Assembly (NCBI GenBank): GCA_032622095.1
Contig: CP136064.1
Location: 254,760,484 to 254,824,483 of the forward strand
Direction of reading: 5' to 3'
DNA: 64,000 nucleotides
Source of the DNA: Siphonodentalium dalli
Taxonomy: Eukaryota; Mollusca; Scaphopoda; Gadilida; Siphonodentaliidae
Below, in pieces: positions 24,743 through 35,679 of the stretch (position 1 is its first letter; each line of letters starts with the position of its first letter). A program made the position numbers and the translations under genes. The notes under the pieces were generated by a model. That model saw only the letters and a list, made by a program, of their open reading frames with translations, searched no databases and was not told the origin of the DNA.

Positions 24743-25690
24743 AAAAGATATCAATCATTTTCATACTTTGTCTGAACTTTATTGCACAAAAAGCATTTTA
24801 TGCGACAGAAATGAATACAGTGAATGATACTCTTTCCATTTCTGTAAATACTTGGCAGTTACATTGCGTAATTCGTGAGAAATCTGCGACTTTCTACGAA
24901 GAATAAGTTACGTTCTTCGGGGTGCTAATTTCTTATTCAACGCTCGCCGTTCCTGGCCAATTGTACGCTTTGTTCACAACATTAGTGTCTAAATGTTGCA
25001 ATATTAATGAAGGGGATATGCTAACCTTTCGAATGATGTATAATATGCATCGTTACATAGCGTCAAACGCGAGTAATATGCGCTTATATCTCTGTTCCTG
25101 ATTCCGGTTACTCGGATTTTTTCCCGTTTTTAGCTAATTTCCTATTCAACGCTCGCCGTTCCTGGCCAATTGTACGCTTTGTTCGCAAAAGTAGTGTCTA
25201 AATGTTGCAATATTAATGAAGGGAAGATGCTAACATTTCGAATGATGTATAATATGCATTTTTACATAGAGTAAAACGCGAGAAATGTGAGCTTACACTC
25301 TGTTCCTGATTCCTGTTAGTCGGATTTTTTCCCGTTTTTAGCTAATTTCTTATTCAACGCTCGCCGTTCCTGGCCAATTGTACGATTTGTTCGCAAAACT
25401 AATGTCTAATTGTTGCAATATTAAGGAAGGGAAGATGCTAACCTTTCGAATGATGTATAATATGCATTTTTACATAGCGTAACACGCGAGAAATATGAGC
25501 TTATATCTCTGTTCCTCATTCCCGGTACTCGGATTTTTTCCCGTTTTTAGCTAATTTCTTATTCAACGCTCGCCGTTCCTGGCCAATTGTACGCTTTGTT
25601 CGCAATATTAGTGTATAAATGTTGCAATCTTAATGAAGAGAAGATGCTAACCTTTCGAATGATGTATAATATGTATCGTTACATAGCGCA

Positions 25691-27037
25691 AAACGCGAGA
25701 AATGTGAGCTTATATCTCTGTTCCTCGTTCCTGTTACTCGAAATAGTCATTCTGTTACTCGGAAGTCGTTCCTGTTCCTCGTTCCGTTCCTGTTACTCGA
25801 AATAGTCAATCCCTATTAAATAGGAGTTAGTTTATAAGTGAAAGGAGAACAATCGGGATCCGGGCATAATCTGTACCTTTAAAAATGATTAATAAATACG
25901 CGATAATTAATTCGGATCCGTGCATGGAATGCACCTTTAAATGCGATCATCCGTGAAATAAATCCAACAGCCGGGTCTAACCTCTCAAAATCAACTTCTC
26001 ACTTCCTCTTAACTCAGCTGACATTTAATATATTAAATAGGCGTTAATTTATATGGAGATTTGTTTTTTTAAACCGGATCCGGGCATGGTCTGTACCTTT
26101 AAACTAGATGCTCACTGTATAAACTGCAGCTGGCTGCAACGGGATGGATATATGCTAGCAGTGTTTTTATAACGATTCGGGCGTCGTGACATAAAACGCT
26201 TAATACAAGTCGTACATCTATCTCACTTAAACCGGCTTAAATATCGAATTTACAATAGTAATACTACTAGTATCACAAATATAATCGAACTAAAACAATA
26301 AACCATTTAAACTGCACCAGGTTTTTTTGTGGGCTGGAGAACAAAAAATCTTCACAAAAGCAAGTCAATTTATTTCTATATTAAATAAGCATTACTTTAT
26401 AAGAAGAAAAATCCGGATCCGGGCATAATCTGTACCTTTAAATATTATCAGTAAATACGTGGAAATTAATTCGGTTCCGCAAATGGTGTGTACCTTTAAA
26501 TGCGATAATCATTCCGTGAAATCAATCCAACAGCCTATAGTATAACGTCTCAAAATCAACTTATAACTTTGTTCCACGTGACATTTAATATATCAAAAAG
26601 ACGATAATTTATATGGAAAAAAAGAGAGAGAAAAAAACCGGATCCGGACATGATATCTACCTTTAAATATGATCAATAATTACGAGATAATTAATTCGGA
26701 TCCGGACATGGTGTGTTCCCTTAAATACCATCATGATCACGTAAAATCAATCCAACCGCCGTGTCTATATGAAAAAATAAGAAGTATGCTGATCCGGGCA
26801 CGATATGTACCTTTAAATACGATTAATCGGGTTGAATGAGCACGACAGCCCTATATTGGTTTAATCTCACCTCCTAACCAGTTTCCGCGTGTCAGAAACG
26901 GCTTTTAATGGGTTAAATGTGTGATAAAACAAGCATGAAATTCATACCCGAATCCGGGTCAAATCCGGTAAAAAGACACCTAAATCCGGGTCGAAATCCG
27001 GGATCCGGAATCCGGGATCCGGTAAAAAGACACACCC
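25691..27037 (-). repeat. Outer right arm of the foldback
   Basis: Inverted match of 6854-8205, with the same series of TTTAAAGGTACA/CCCGGATCCG motifs mirrored. It differs at only about two positions from the left arm over the terminal 230 bp. Small indels appear further in. Confidence 0.82.
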
Positions 27038-27046
27038 CACGTATTG
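27038..27046. repeat. Right 9-bp target-site duplication (CACGTATTG)
   Basis: An exact copy of 6845-6853, placed directly after the right terminus. Confidence 0.9.
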
Positions 27047-27079
27047 TACCTACGTAGGTACTCCAGGGGACATGTGGTT

Positions 27080-28156
27080 CTGGGGAGTGTATTACGGGTC
27101 GTTCTCAATTTGTTCAATGTAGGTGAACCGAATCATCATCACAAACGCGGGAATTCCAATGTTTATGGAGGACGCAACCGTTCATTAAAGCTGAAAGATT
27201 ATATCTGGGCAACACCAGGAACCACTTTGATCGTCAGACTATTGAGAATAACTTGATTGACACAAGTGTACATTATCTAATGTAAGCTTATAGTATACAT
27301 GTAGTTAGCCATCTAACAGAGAAAAAGCATTCGCGAGACTCAATATGTTTTAACAGCATGTTGAGAAAGTTTAATATCCATTTTAATGGCCAATTTGGAC
27401 GCTTTATCGCCCACATTCATCACTTGATATAGGAATAATTGCTAATAAATATAGGATTATATTATAATAAATATTTACGGAATTGTCTGTTTGAATTAAC
27501 GCGGGACCATCTAGATTTCTCCAAATGGGTATAAAATGGATAACTCTTTACGACATGTGTGCAGGTTAAAATGTTCAAAAGTGACGCTGTTGATGCTGTG
27601 GACATAACAGTGGAGAGGGCATCACAAGTTGACATATTTGACGCCGATTTCCACTAAACTTACACATAATCAAAGAGTCAAGGATATGGTGGGGAGTCAC
27701 CAAAATTGATCAAATATTTTATCGCCGATTTCAACCGACTTCCACCATATTCTTCTCCGTGACGCGCAGAATATAATCCTGTGGTTTAAAGACGCCACAT
27801 TACTGTCGTTTATACCAGGGACATGCAGGAAGGGCATGAGCATATATATTAATTATAATGTTTTATATTATATTTATATAATCAAGCTGGTGATTGGAGA
27901 CATGGTATTACTTTCCCTGACAAGGGTCTCTATTCGGGTGGTATAACACCGGCTAGCTTTTGTCAAATTTACATATTCACGGTTTTTCTAACAGTGCTCT
28001 ATGGTTCGGAAATGCAACTTGGATATACAGACTCTGAATCCTTTCAGAAACACCCGTTTCTGTCTGAAAACCACAGGGACTTCCAGTCGGTACATATTAT
28101 ACACTCAGGTATTCATCTTGAGATTAAGCGATTTGCTAATTGAGAGGATTTGTACG
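27080..28156. other. Intron, no recognised feature
   Basis: AT-rich sequence right of the foldback. The block at 27640-27760 contains GCCGATTTC twice in similar settings, but no clear repeat family, exon or RNA gene is seen. Confidence 0.45.
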
Positions 28157-29088
28157 TCCCACTTGCGATACTTTTTTTTATCTCGTTTAAACGAGATAAT
28201 ATCTTGCCATACTTTTTTTTATATCGTTTGGTATATGTAGGTTCACTAGTACAAAAGACAGATCAAATTCGATTTCGTGTTCCGCCATGCCAATTCTTAT
28301 GCGCAAACAACGGTTGTATCAAGCCGATGCTTAGAGGCGGACATGAGGTCTACCGACCTTTTATTCGACTTGTTTTACTTAGAAAATTTCTCATTTTTTC
28401 GGTTTCCGGATGATATCTCAAGTTTGGATCCTTTAATTGCAAATACCGTTTTTATGTGGATCAGTCATATCACGATACGGTCAAGTTCGAATGATTTTTC
28501 TCAGAGTTATGGGCTTTTCGACTTAGAAAATTCAATTTTTCTTGTAATTTTCTTCATTTTGTGCCATTTTGAGGTTATATTTTGACTTTAAGAGTTTTGT
28601 TAAGATTTGGTTATTTGTATGCATGTCAGTAATGAGACAATGCACAAGTGTATTATCCATATAGTATACTTCTACAAAGCCTCCGCTCCAAAGAAGCCAC
28701 CGGTTCGGGGGACACTGTGGCCGAGCGGCCTTTAAAAAAAAAAGTATGGCAAGATATTATCTCGTTTAAACGAGATAAAAACAAGTATCGCAAGATATTA
28801 TCTCGTTTAAACGAGATAAAAAAAAGTATTGCAATATATTATCTCGTTTAAACGAGATAACAAAAAGTATCGCAAGATATTATCTCGTTTAAACGAGATA
28901 AAAAAAAGTATAGCAAGATATTATCTCGTTTAAACGAGATAATATCTCGTTAAAACGGGATATTATCTCGTTTAAACGAGATAAAAAAAGTATGGCAAGA
29001 TATTATCTCGTTTAAACGAGATAAAAAAAAAATATGCAAGATATTATCTCGTTTATACGAGATAAAAAAATAGTATCGCAAGTGGGAC
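28157..29088. mobile_element. Palindrome-rich element with inverted ends
   Basis: The ends are inverted: GTCCCACTTGCGATACT at 28157 and AGTATCGCAAGTGGGAC ending at 29088. The right part (28745-29070) holds about nine copies of the 20-bp perfect palindrome TATCTCGTTTAAACGAGATA, some with one or two changes, spaced about 41 bp apart by AAAAAAGTATSGCAAGATAT-like spacers. One further copy lies next to the left end. It has no coding capacity. It is likely a non-autonomous DNA element whose terminal unit was amplified; a target duplication could not be fixed. Confidence 0.65.
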
Positions 29089-29345
29089 TTACGCGGCTCC
29101 GTAGATTTGTCACTCACAATCTTTCCCAAATGAAATATGCAAAATACTTTTGAAATATGATTTAGCTATGGTTATCAGTTTGTTATACAAATAATCCAAA
29201 CCAAACTATCTATGACATACGTGTGGCGTTTACGTCATACACGTTGTCAACCCAAACTCAAATACGATTATATAGTGCAGGCCCACACGGACTTATTAAC
29301 GATGGCGTTTTAAAAAATAAATTACGCGATGCATCACATGCTTAC

Positions 29346-29465
29346 CCGCCGGAAGAGATGAGTTCTTGAGTGTATCGCATGTTTTACAACAGCTGTAATA
29401 GTCATTGTAACAGCCTCCGGGTGACAAGTTCGTGCAGTATGTCACATACCAGTCCCCCATGCAAC
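29346..29465 (-). CDS. ADAMTS-like protease, six-cysteine module exon (first visible)
   Basis: A 120-nt phase 1-1 exon between an ACATCAACAG acceptor and a GTAAGC donor. The peptide starts CMGDWYVTYC, continues GCYNDYYSCC and KTC, and ends SSLPA plus a split glycine. It has the same six-cysteine layout as the three modules at 2.4-5.2 kb but is clearly diverged from them, so it is the older paralogous module. It follows the 49-nt exon at 34474-34522, whose single trailing base completes its first codon. Confidence 0.82.
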
Positions 29466-32400
29466 CTGTTGATGTAACGTCAAGTAACAAATTACTTCGC
29501 ATAGTTTCACGAAGCATGTAATGTGTTACCAATTAAGCAATGATAATACTATGAATACAAGTACCATAAATGCAGATATACGATGTTTCATATATATTCA
29601 ATTAAGGACAACAATTACACCTCTATTACACTAAAAATGTCAACGCAGATATAAGAATTTCACGCTTCGTCAGAGAATGGACACCCCCGCTATTCTTGCA
29701 ATTAGTCCGAATGGGTGCGATAAACAGAAAACACATGCGTGGGGCAGGGTAGGAAGGGGGCAGATTTTGGTCATATTGCCGCTGAATAGGGGCATATGTT
29801 ACCAACTATATACGAGCACAGCTCACAACATATGGGTAAACATTCTTCCACCATAATTGGGAGCAAACGTTTCAACCAATCATGTTCCAAGTGACCGCAT
29901 TTTAACCAATAGAAGACCAGAAGATTTTAGCCATGTTTGAAAAAATGGTGTATGATAAATTAATCGACTCGGTTCATTTGTGAGACATGAAAGTGCGTAT
30001 AATTTTCCTTGTTCAAGTTCACAATAGTTTGGTGCCCACAAAAACTGTTGTTTGTCAAACGTATATTTTCGGTGTTGTAACATTTAGCATCTACGCAGAG
30101 GAAACAAACTAACGTGAACGTCGTTAGCAATATCAATTCTGACTTTCTGCACAATTTTGACGAAAAAAACAAATGTTTGCTACATAATTGATTCTGAAAT
30201 CATATAGAATAAATACGTATTCGTGCTGGCTATTCAGATTTGTGCCAGTTGTTATACTGTTGACAAATTGGCTTGATCTAGCGGCAGAAGACTGAATAAA
30301 ACACCCTGAATAAAGTGGACACAGTTACAGTCAATGAGTCACGACAATTTGTAAATTTAGATGATTCAAGTTGGGAAATGAATAGATGTGCCGAATTACT
30401 ATTTACTATATGATTTCAATGGAATGGACTTGGAACGCAGTTGGGGAGTGCAATGAATAGTGTCGTGACTCGTGAGTCTGAGATGATTTCCGAAGATTGC
30501 CGGAGTCGCGAATCAAGCACGCCCGTTGATTAATGACGTTGTAATATTATGTTGTGGTCATTGTGACGTTGATCGTGTCATACTACACTAATCCCAGCTA
30601 CATGGGTAAGACACATGGAATCATGATGAAATTGTACGCACTTCCGCCGCGAATAGCACAGTGACTCGAGTGAGTTAGTTGAATCGAGATGGAAAATAAA
30701 CCGCATTAGTCATTAATCTGACTCATTTTAAGTGCCGAAAAGGATCAACTTGGCAACCGGTTCGGAAGTCATGAATCAAGCTCTAGCAACGGATGACGCT
30801 TCCGGTGTCATTTCAGCCTTTCCAAAATATGGGAACTCTTTGTTAACGTTCAAAATTATATATTTTGGCTATTTAACTTTACTTTGGTAAGTACGTTCCA
30901 AATATTTTCCAAATTTATGTAAACCGCTCCTGGATCATGCCTCACAAATCTTGTATCATGATGGACGAGGAAACCTGTATCTGTATAAATTGGGCAACAG
31001 GACCATAACCCACCCCATATAATTAATATTTGCAGCTACGGTTCTTTTCCATCATAATATGCACACACCTGTTTTATGCACATATCACGTGAAAAATTAT
31101 ATATATAGCGACATAATTATGAGTCATTTTACTATTCTATATCCTTTGTTGACTAAGATATAGCCGAGGGGTCACTCTCGGTTACCAGTCGACCCTTCAT
31201 ACTAGTATTTTCCTGTTAGTCCGGGGGGCGGTGTGGTGCTACCCACCCAGTCTGACGTCATTAGGTCTTGACACCCCCTTTGCCATGCTGACACAAACCA
31301 TAAAACCACATTAGTCATTAATCTGACTCATTTTGATGCTGCGTTGCTTATCATCATGAAATCGGTTACGAATAATACCAGAGCCATGAATCGAATACGC
31401 ACATGTCGGTATACGTATTGCGACCATGTATATGTGATTGACTTAATGAGCACTTATTGCTTTCAAAGATGAATCAACACTGACAATGTACAACCTAGTT
31501 CAGTTATGAAGGCAGTGGTTGTGTTGCGTAGCTTTTTACTTGAAGAGGAATCTGAGAAAGCGATCATATTGACCTAGATACAACCCTCTTATATTATTGT
31601 ACGACTGTACACACCAAAGACATAATGTGTGCGAACAGTGTCGGTGCATATTCCTAGTGATGTATTAACATGTATAACACAAAATACACCTATTCTATAA
31701 TTAATCGACCACTTTTATGATGTTGTAAGGCGGTAAGTACGGTAAGGACGCCAGTGAACCGCGGTTGAGTTGTGTCACCGCGAATGCTAAAAGGTGACAT
31801 GCGGTATCCGGCGGTAATATGTTTAACTATGATAACCAAGTAAATTACCGTCGCGTTCATTTTTTTTTCGGCCACGGAAACGGTGAGTTCAATCTAGAAA
31901 TATTGAAACACATGAACGTTCGACGTCCGGCACCATCTACGCACAGAGCAATATTTCAACTAATAAATTGTTTACGGTTTATTCAACACATGATGTCGGT
32001 CGCTGACCGCCATTTGTGATTGTATCACCAATGCAGCGTCACACCACGCCACGCCATAAAAATATATTATCTCTTGTGGTTACAATGCGGAATTAAAAAT
32101 AATAAAATACACATAAACATAGCATGAAGAATACAGTCTATACACGAACGCGATGCCGGCGACAAACGGAATAATTGACTGCAGTTGATCGCTTCAACAC
32201 GGTCGAGTACCGCGGTTATACCACTGGTCAACCTCGTCAATGGGGGGGGGGGGGGTCGCTTAATTATGGCATCGATGTAAGTATTTCCACAGTGATTCTG
32301 AATTTCCTATACATAAATATGAATTCAACTGCAATAGTTGTGTCATTCATCTCTTCAGAAGAGAAAACCTGATTCACATGTTTGAGATTGGTCGTAATTA

Positions 32401-32660
32401 GTATCATTAGGTATGATGTTTCTGGTGACCCGTCCGCCCCTTGTTCAGACGTCCGCCCCTAGTAACTGTATCGACACCGTGAACAAATTAAACAAACACA
32501 CAAACCGAAACAACATCAAATAACGTTTATCAATCTTTAACCCTTGTAAAATAGTGCTAAACAGTGGCCGATCTGCATATTTTTCACTGGAAGTCGGGGT
32601 ACAAAATTAATGACACGGCTTATTTATCGCTACCAATACAAATCCACAGTAATGCGCTCA
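29466..32660. other. Intron with diverged dispersed repeats only
   Basis: Blocks near 30690-30780 and 31300-31400 share ATTAGTCATTAATCTGACTC and neighbouring sequence, so a repeat of unknown kind lies here twice, with a weaker third relative near 30470-30540. A G-run lies at 32244-32255. A minus-strand frame at 29960-30172 has a hydrophobic stretch and cysteines but lacks an ATG and splice support. No gene is supported. Confidence 0.45.
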
Positions 32661-32663
32661 CTG

Positions 32664-32985
32664 GGAGGGGCTCGATGGCTCAATCAGTTAGGGGTTCAAT
32701 TCCAAGCCGTTTCGCCCTCCAGCCCTGGCGGTGAGTTTTCAAATCCACATGTTTCCATCGTGGATTGTTTAACTCGAAATCGTTATCTGTTGGAGTTGCC
32801 AGTTACTCGCCGATGGTCAGTGGTTTGCGCACATGGTCGACGAGTTTACCAACCAATTGAAATAACTGTTAGATTAGCCGTAAGTGTGCGGATTTCCTCC
32901 ACCACTAAAACTGCCAATGTCGTGATATGGCCTTAGTTGCTGAAAGAGATATTAAATACCAAGCAATCAACCAAAGTGCTCGATG
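32664..32985 (+). mobile_element. tRNA-derived SINE
   Basis: The head has an A-box-like TGGCTCAATCAGTTAGG and close behind it a B-box-like GGTTCAATTCC; they are nearer to each other than in a tRNA, so the head seems to have lost some bases. The body ends in GATTTCCTCCACCACTAAAACTGCC and a tail ending GAGATATTAAATACCAAGCA. This tail type is common in molluscan SINEs as I recall it; a library search would settle the family. Confidence 0.65.
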
Positions 32986-33819
32986 TGTCCTGTTATATCA
33001 TCGGTTGTGCAAAGAGCATATATACAGAAATTCAGAAAAATATTTAAAAAATATATTTATGCCCGCCCAAACATACTATTTTTTCCTTCATTGACCGGAA
33101 ACATCACTATTCGTTTTTGCTCCTTGGCCTTATGGTGGTTTTGAAACTCACGGATAGAGTTACGACTGCATTTAACTAGTCGTAGTTATAAATTCATGTG
33201 GAACGAAAAACATTTATTCCCAGATAATTTTAAGACGATTATAATTACGATATACAGCAGCCATGCGCAGTGACATTTATCACAATGCATTAGCTACAAT
33301 GATCTATTTTTCATTATTAATAACTCTCCTATGACAGGATTTCCCATACAAAATGTTATGTAAACAGTACTGTTACAGTTGCATTACTAATCAATATATA
33401 ATTAGTCCAACTAGATACTAACGTGTGTTAGCAATCTTGACATTAAATATTAGAAAAGAACAAAGCATTGAGAAATATTCTCAAACATCATCTATACATA
33501 ATCACAACCTCTACATTCACACAATTAGCGCCCGTGTGAATCACCACATGGAAGTTTTAGATGTGCATCAAACAATAACTGAACACTTCATAAAAAGATA
33601 TGAAGATATACGTCAAGCCGGTCAAATACACGCGCTCGACGCGTGGTGTATATTTCACAAACAGCTATGAACCACCTAACTTCAAGCCGAGCATGTGCGT
33701 GTTGTTATTGCGATACTGTGTTGGAATTTGAATAACATGTTACTTACAACTATTTTGATAGTTTTGAAAAGTGTGCAAATTATTAATGCTATATTGCAAT
33801 GTACTGGTATATGATTATA

Positions 33820-33972
33820 AGGAATGACTTCCAGATCGATTGGGGTCAATAGTTTTGACCGGCAGAATAATAAAACAAAAGTCGTGTGAATTCATTCGGG
33901 ATTCACATACTTTGTTTAATTACTCTTCCGGTCAATATCCAATGACCCCAATCAATGTGCAAGTCACTTCCT
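33820..33972. repeat. Short foldback repeat, about 150 bp
   Basis: GGAATGACTTCCAGATCGAT-TGGGGTCA on the left is mirrored by TGACCCCAATCAATGTGCAA-GTCACTTCC on the right, and the inner GACCGG blocks pair too. It is MITE-sized with no coding content. Confidence 0.65.
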
Positions 33973-34473
33973 AACTTAACTAAGCGATAAGTTGACAACC
34001 ACCACAAGAGTTCGCGATCGTGAACATGGATACTCTTTATAAGAGGCGATTATTGGAATTTTTGCTTGGCTGATCAATATTCAAGACGTGTTAAAACTTC
34101 CTATTTTGCAAGGCGATGTCTGACCATCAAAACCTCATATAATGGGTTGATGGGTCTAGTCACATTATTTGCTGGTATGTAAAACAACCTAACTGTGGTT
34201 GTATGGTGTTAACTGGAGGAGGCATCAGTATGGGTCGAAGGTTCACACATATCACCTCAATCCACACTGGCGGCACCACATGTCAATATAGTTGCCTGTT
34301 ATGGATTTATCTTGTTCATGTGTAACTTATTGCGCACGCGCATTTGCACATGCGCGATACAGTAATGTGTTACGTTTCGAAATAAAGTTTACAATTGTCT
34401 ACGTTATCATCTACATTATTGGTATCCGACTCGAATCGTCGCTACATTATCTGACATGTATAAACACACTTGC

Positions 34474-34522
34474 CTGCAGCAGGGGCACCCGGTGATTCCG
34501 TACATACACCAGCGACACATCT
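34474..34522 (-). CDS. ADAMTS-like protease, micro-exon closing the cysteine-rich domain
   Basis: A 49-nt exon after TTTTTTGCAG. It reads RCVAGVCTESPGAPAA plus one base of a glycine codon. In ADAMTS proteins the cysteine-rich domain ends with a short C-x-x-G-x-C piece just after DGTxC, and this exon supplies it. The donor is CAG followed by GCAAGT, the consensus of the rare GC-AG intron class. The alternative GT donor a few bases on would break the phase match with the module exons. Phase 0 at the start and phase 1 at the end fit both neighbours. Confidence 0.8.
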
Positions 34523-35679
34523 CTGCAAAAAATATCGAAGGAATATTATGTTTTGTTTTGTGCGTGTAAACACCGACTCAGTTCTGGTTTGCGAGCTCAC
34601 GGGACTACAAACCAGAAACTGAGCTAGTTCAGTCGTACGACGCAATTTGTGGTTCACGGGTATACAAAAACCGGTTCATCACTGCCGAAACGGTGTAACT
34701 ATATGGAAATGAAAAACACGATACAATATTACCGAATACAAACTTTAAAAGTTACAAAACAATCAAGACAAATAAGAAGATAAGACGAGTTTAAAGCAAA
34801 AAGTGACATATGTATAAGCGGAGTGATTATAGAAAATAACATGACATCATCAATGCCGCACCGGAAATGCCGCGCGGAAGGGCTCTAAACATACACAGCC
34901 ACGAATCTACCGATTTCCTGATCCGACTTTGTGGTCAGTATTCCAGATATGCCGAATGGCAGCTTACTGTGCATGCCGGAAAGATAAATGGTTAGTCGCT
35001 TATTTAAAATACAACTGATCAAATACAACTATTTATCGTGGAATGATGAAATGTGTAATATATGGAGCAATTGTCGAATATTAGTCTGTTTATTCAAAGT
35101 AAGTAATCAGACAGTTTGCCGTTCACGAGAAGTAAACCGGTGTAGCTTAACCCCCAATCATGGATCAGTCACCATTGTGAGCCCGGTAAAACTAAGCCTT
35201 CCGCCCTATTGCAAGGAGTAAGAATCCCTAGATGAGGAACCATGTTTAACGTAGGGCGCATCGCATGAGGTGTGGTGTGAGCGTCATGGTGCTACTATGG
35301 AAGTCGTATCCCACAAGGCATCGACCGGCGGGTACGGCTTAGCTCATGGTACATGTTGGTCCGGAATTGCTCTGATACGGGTAGTTGAGTTGAACAGTCA
35401 ACAGGGTAGTCACGCCTCTCCACGGTGTTTGAGATAAAAATTATGTCATCTGTTGTATTATTTTTCCTGTTATGTGTGATTTATGTCGTCTCACGTATCT
35501 TTGCAATTCATTATTGTGGAGTGTATTAAATCTAGTGCTACCACGCCTGGCTCACTACGGGGAGGTACCGGGGCTGCTATATTCAGTGGCGAAACTGGTA
35601 ACTTATTGAGTCATGTATCAGTCTTTGGTCAGAAAATTTAAGGGTTATCCGATGCGCCTGCTTAGATAGTTATTAAATG
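34523..35679. other. Intron, no recognised gene
   Basis: The part 35160-35420 is richer in G and C than its surroundings and looks like an interspersed repeat (GCATCGACCGGCGGGTACGG), but I cannot name it. No exon or RNA gene is supported. Confidence 0.4.

Larger units (their letters stand above)
23576..25690. repeat. Right-arm-only block: 217-bp repeats facing each other
   Basis: Absent from the left arm. About 3.3 units of a roughly 217-bp repeat (GCGAACAAAGCGTACAATTG, GGCCAGGAACGGCGAGCGTT) run one way at 23580-24300, and about 3.6 units run the other way at 24930-25700. The 630-bp spacer holds a LINE 3' tail and an 86-bp tandem duplication. Either this block inserted in the right arm or the left arm lost it, perhaps because a hairpin of this size is unstable. 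Confidence 0.78.
6854..27037. mobile_element. Giant foldback DNA transposon, non-autonomous, 20.2 kb
   Basis: The ends are inverted copies starting GGGTGTGTCTTTTTACCGG. The left arm (6854 to about 11060) pairs with the right arm (27037 back to about 20840) in mirrored order through unique stretches, modules and tandem arrays. Over the first 230 bp I count about two differences. A 9-bp duplication flanks it. No transposase, nuclease or other protein domain is visible inside; the open frames present run through tandem repeats. Long arms built of tandem repeats plus a 9-bp duplication fit the foldback class (Drosophila FB, sea urchin TU) and Mutator-like elements; Merlin (8-9 bp, G-rich ends) is an alternative. 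It must be moved by an enzyme encoded elsewhere. Confidence 0.88.

Noticed and set aside
6854-27037. CRISPR-like or prokaryotic repeat array
   Set aside because: Units are long, contiguous and without unique spacers of constant length, and the surroundings have spliced exons and LINEs.
28700-28735. tRNA-like start GGACACTGTGGCCGAGCGG
   Set aside because: It resembles the 5' end and A box of a serine or leucine tRNA, but no B box or acceptor stem follows; it runs into an A-rich stretch.
29960-30172. Minus-strand frame with a hydrophobic stretch and cysteines
   Set aside because: The start is TTG rather than ATG, there are no phase-matching splice sites, and the cysteine spacing does not fit the protease modules.
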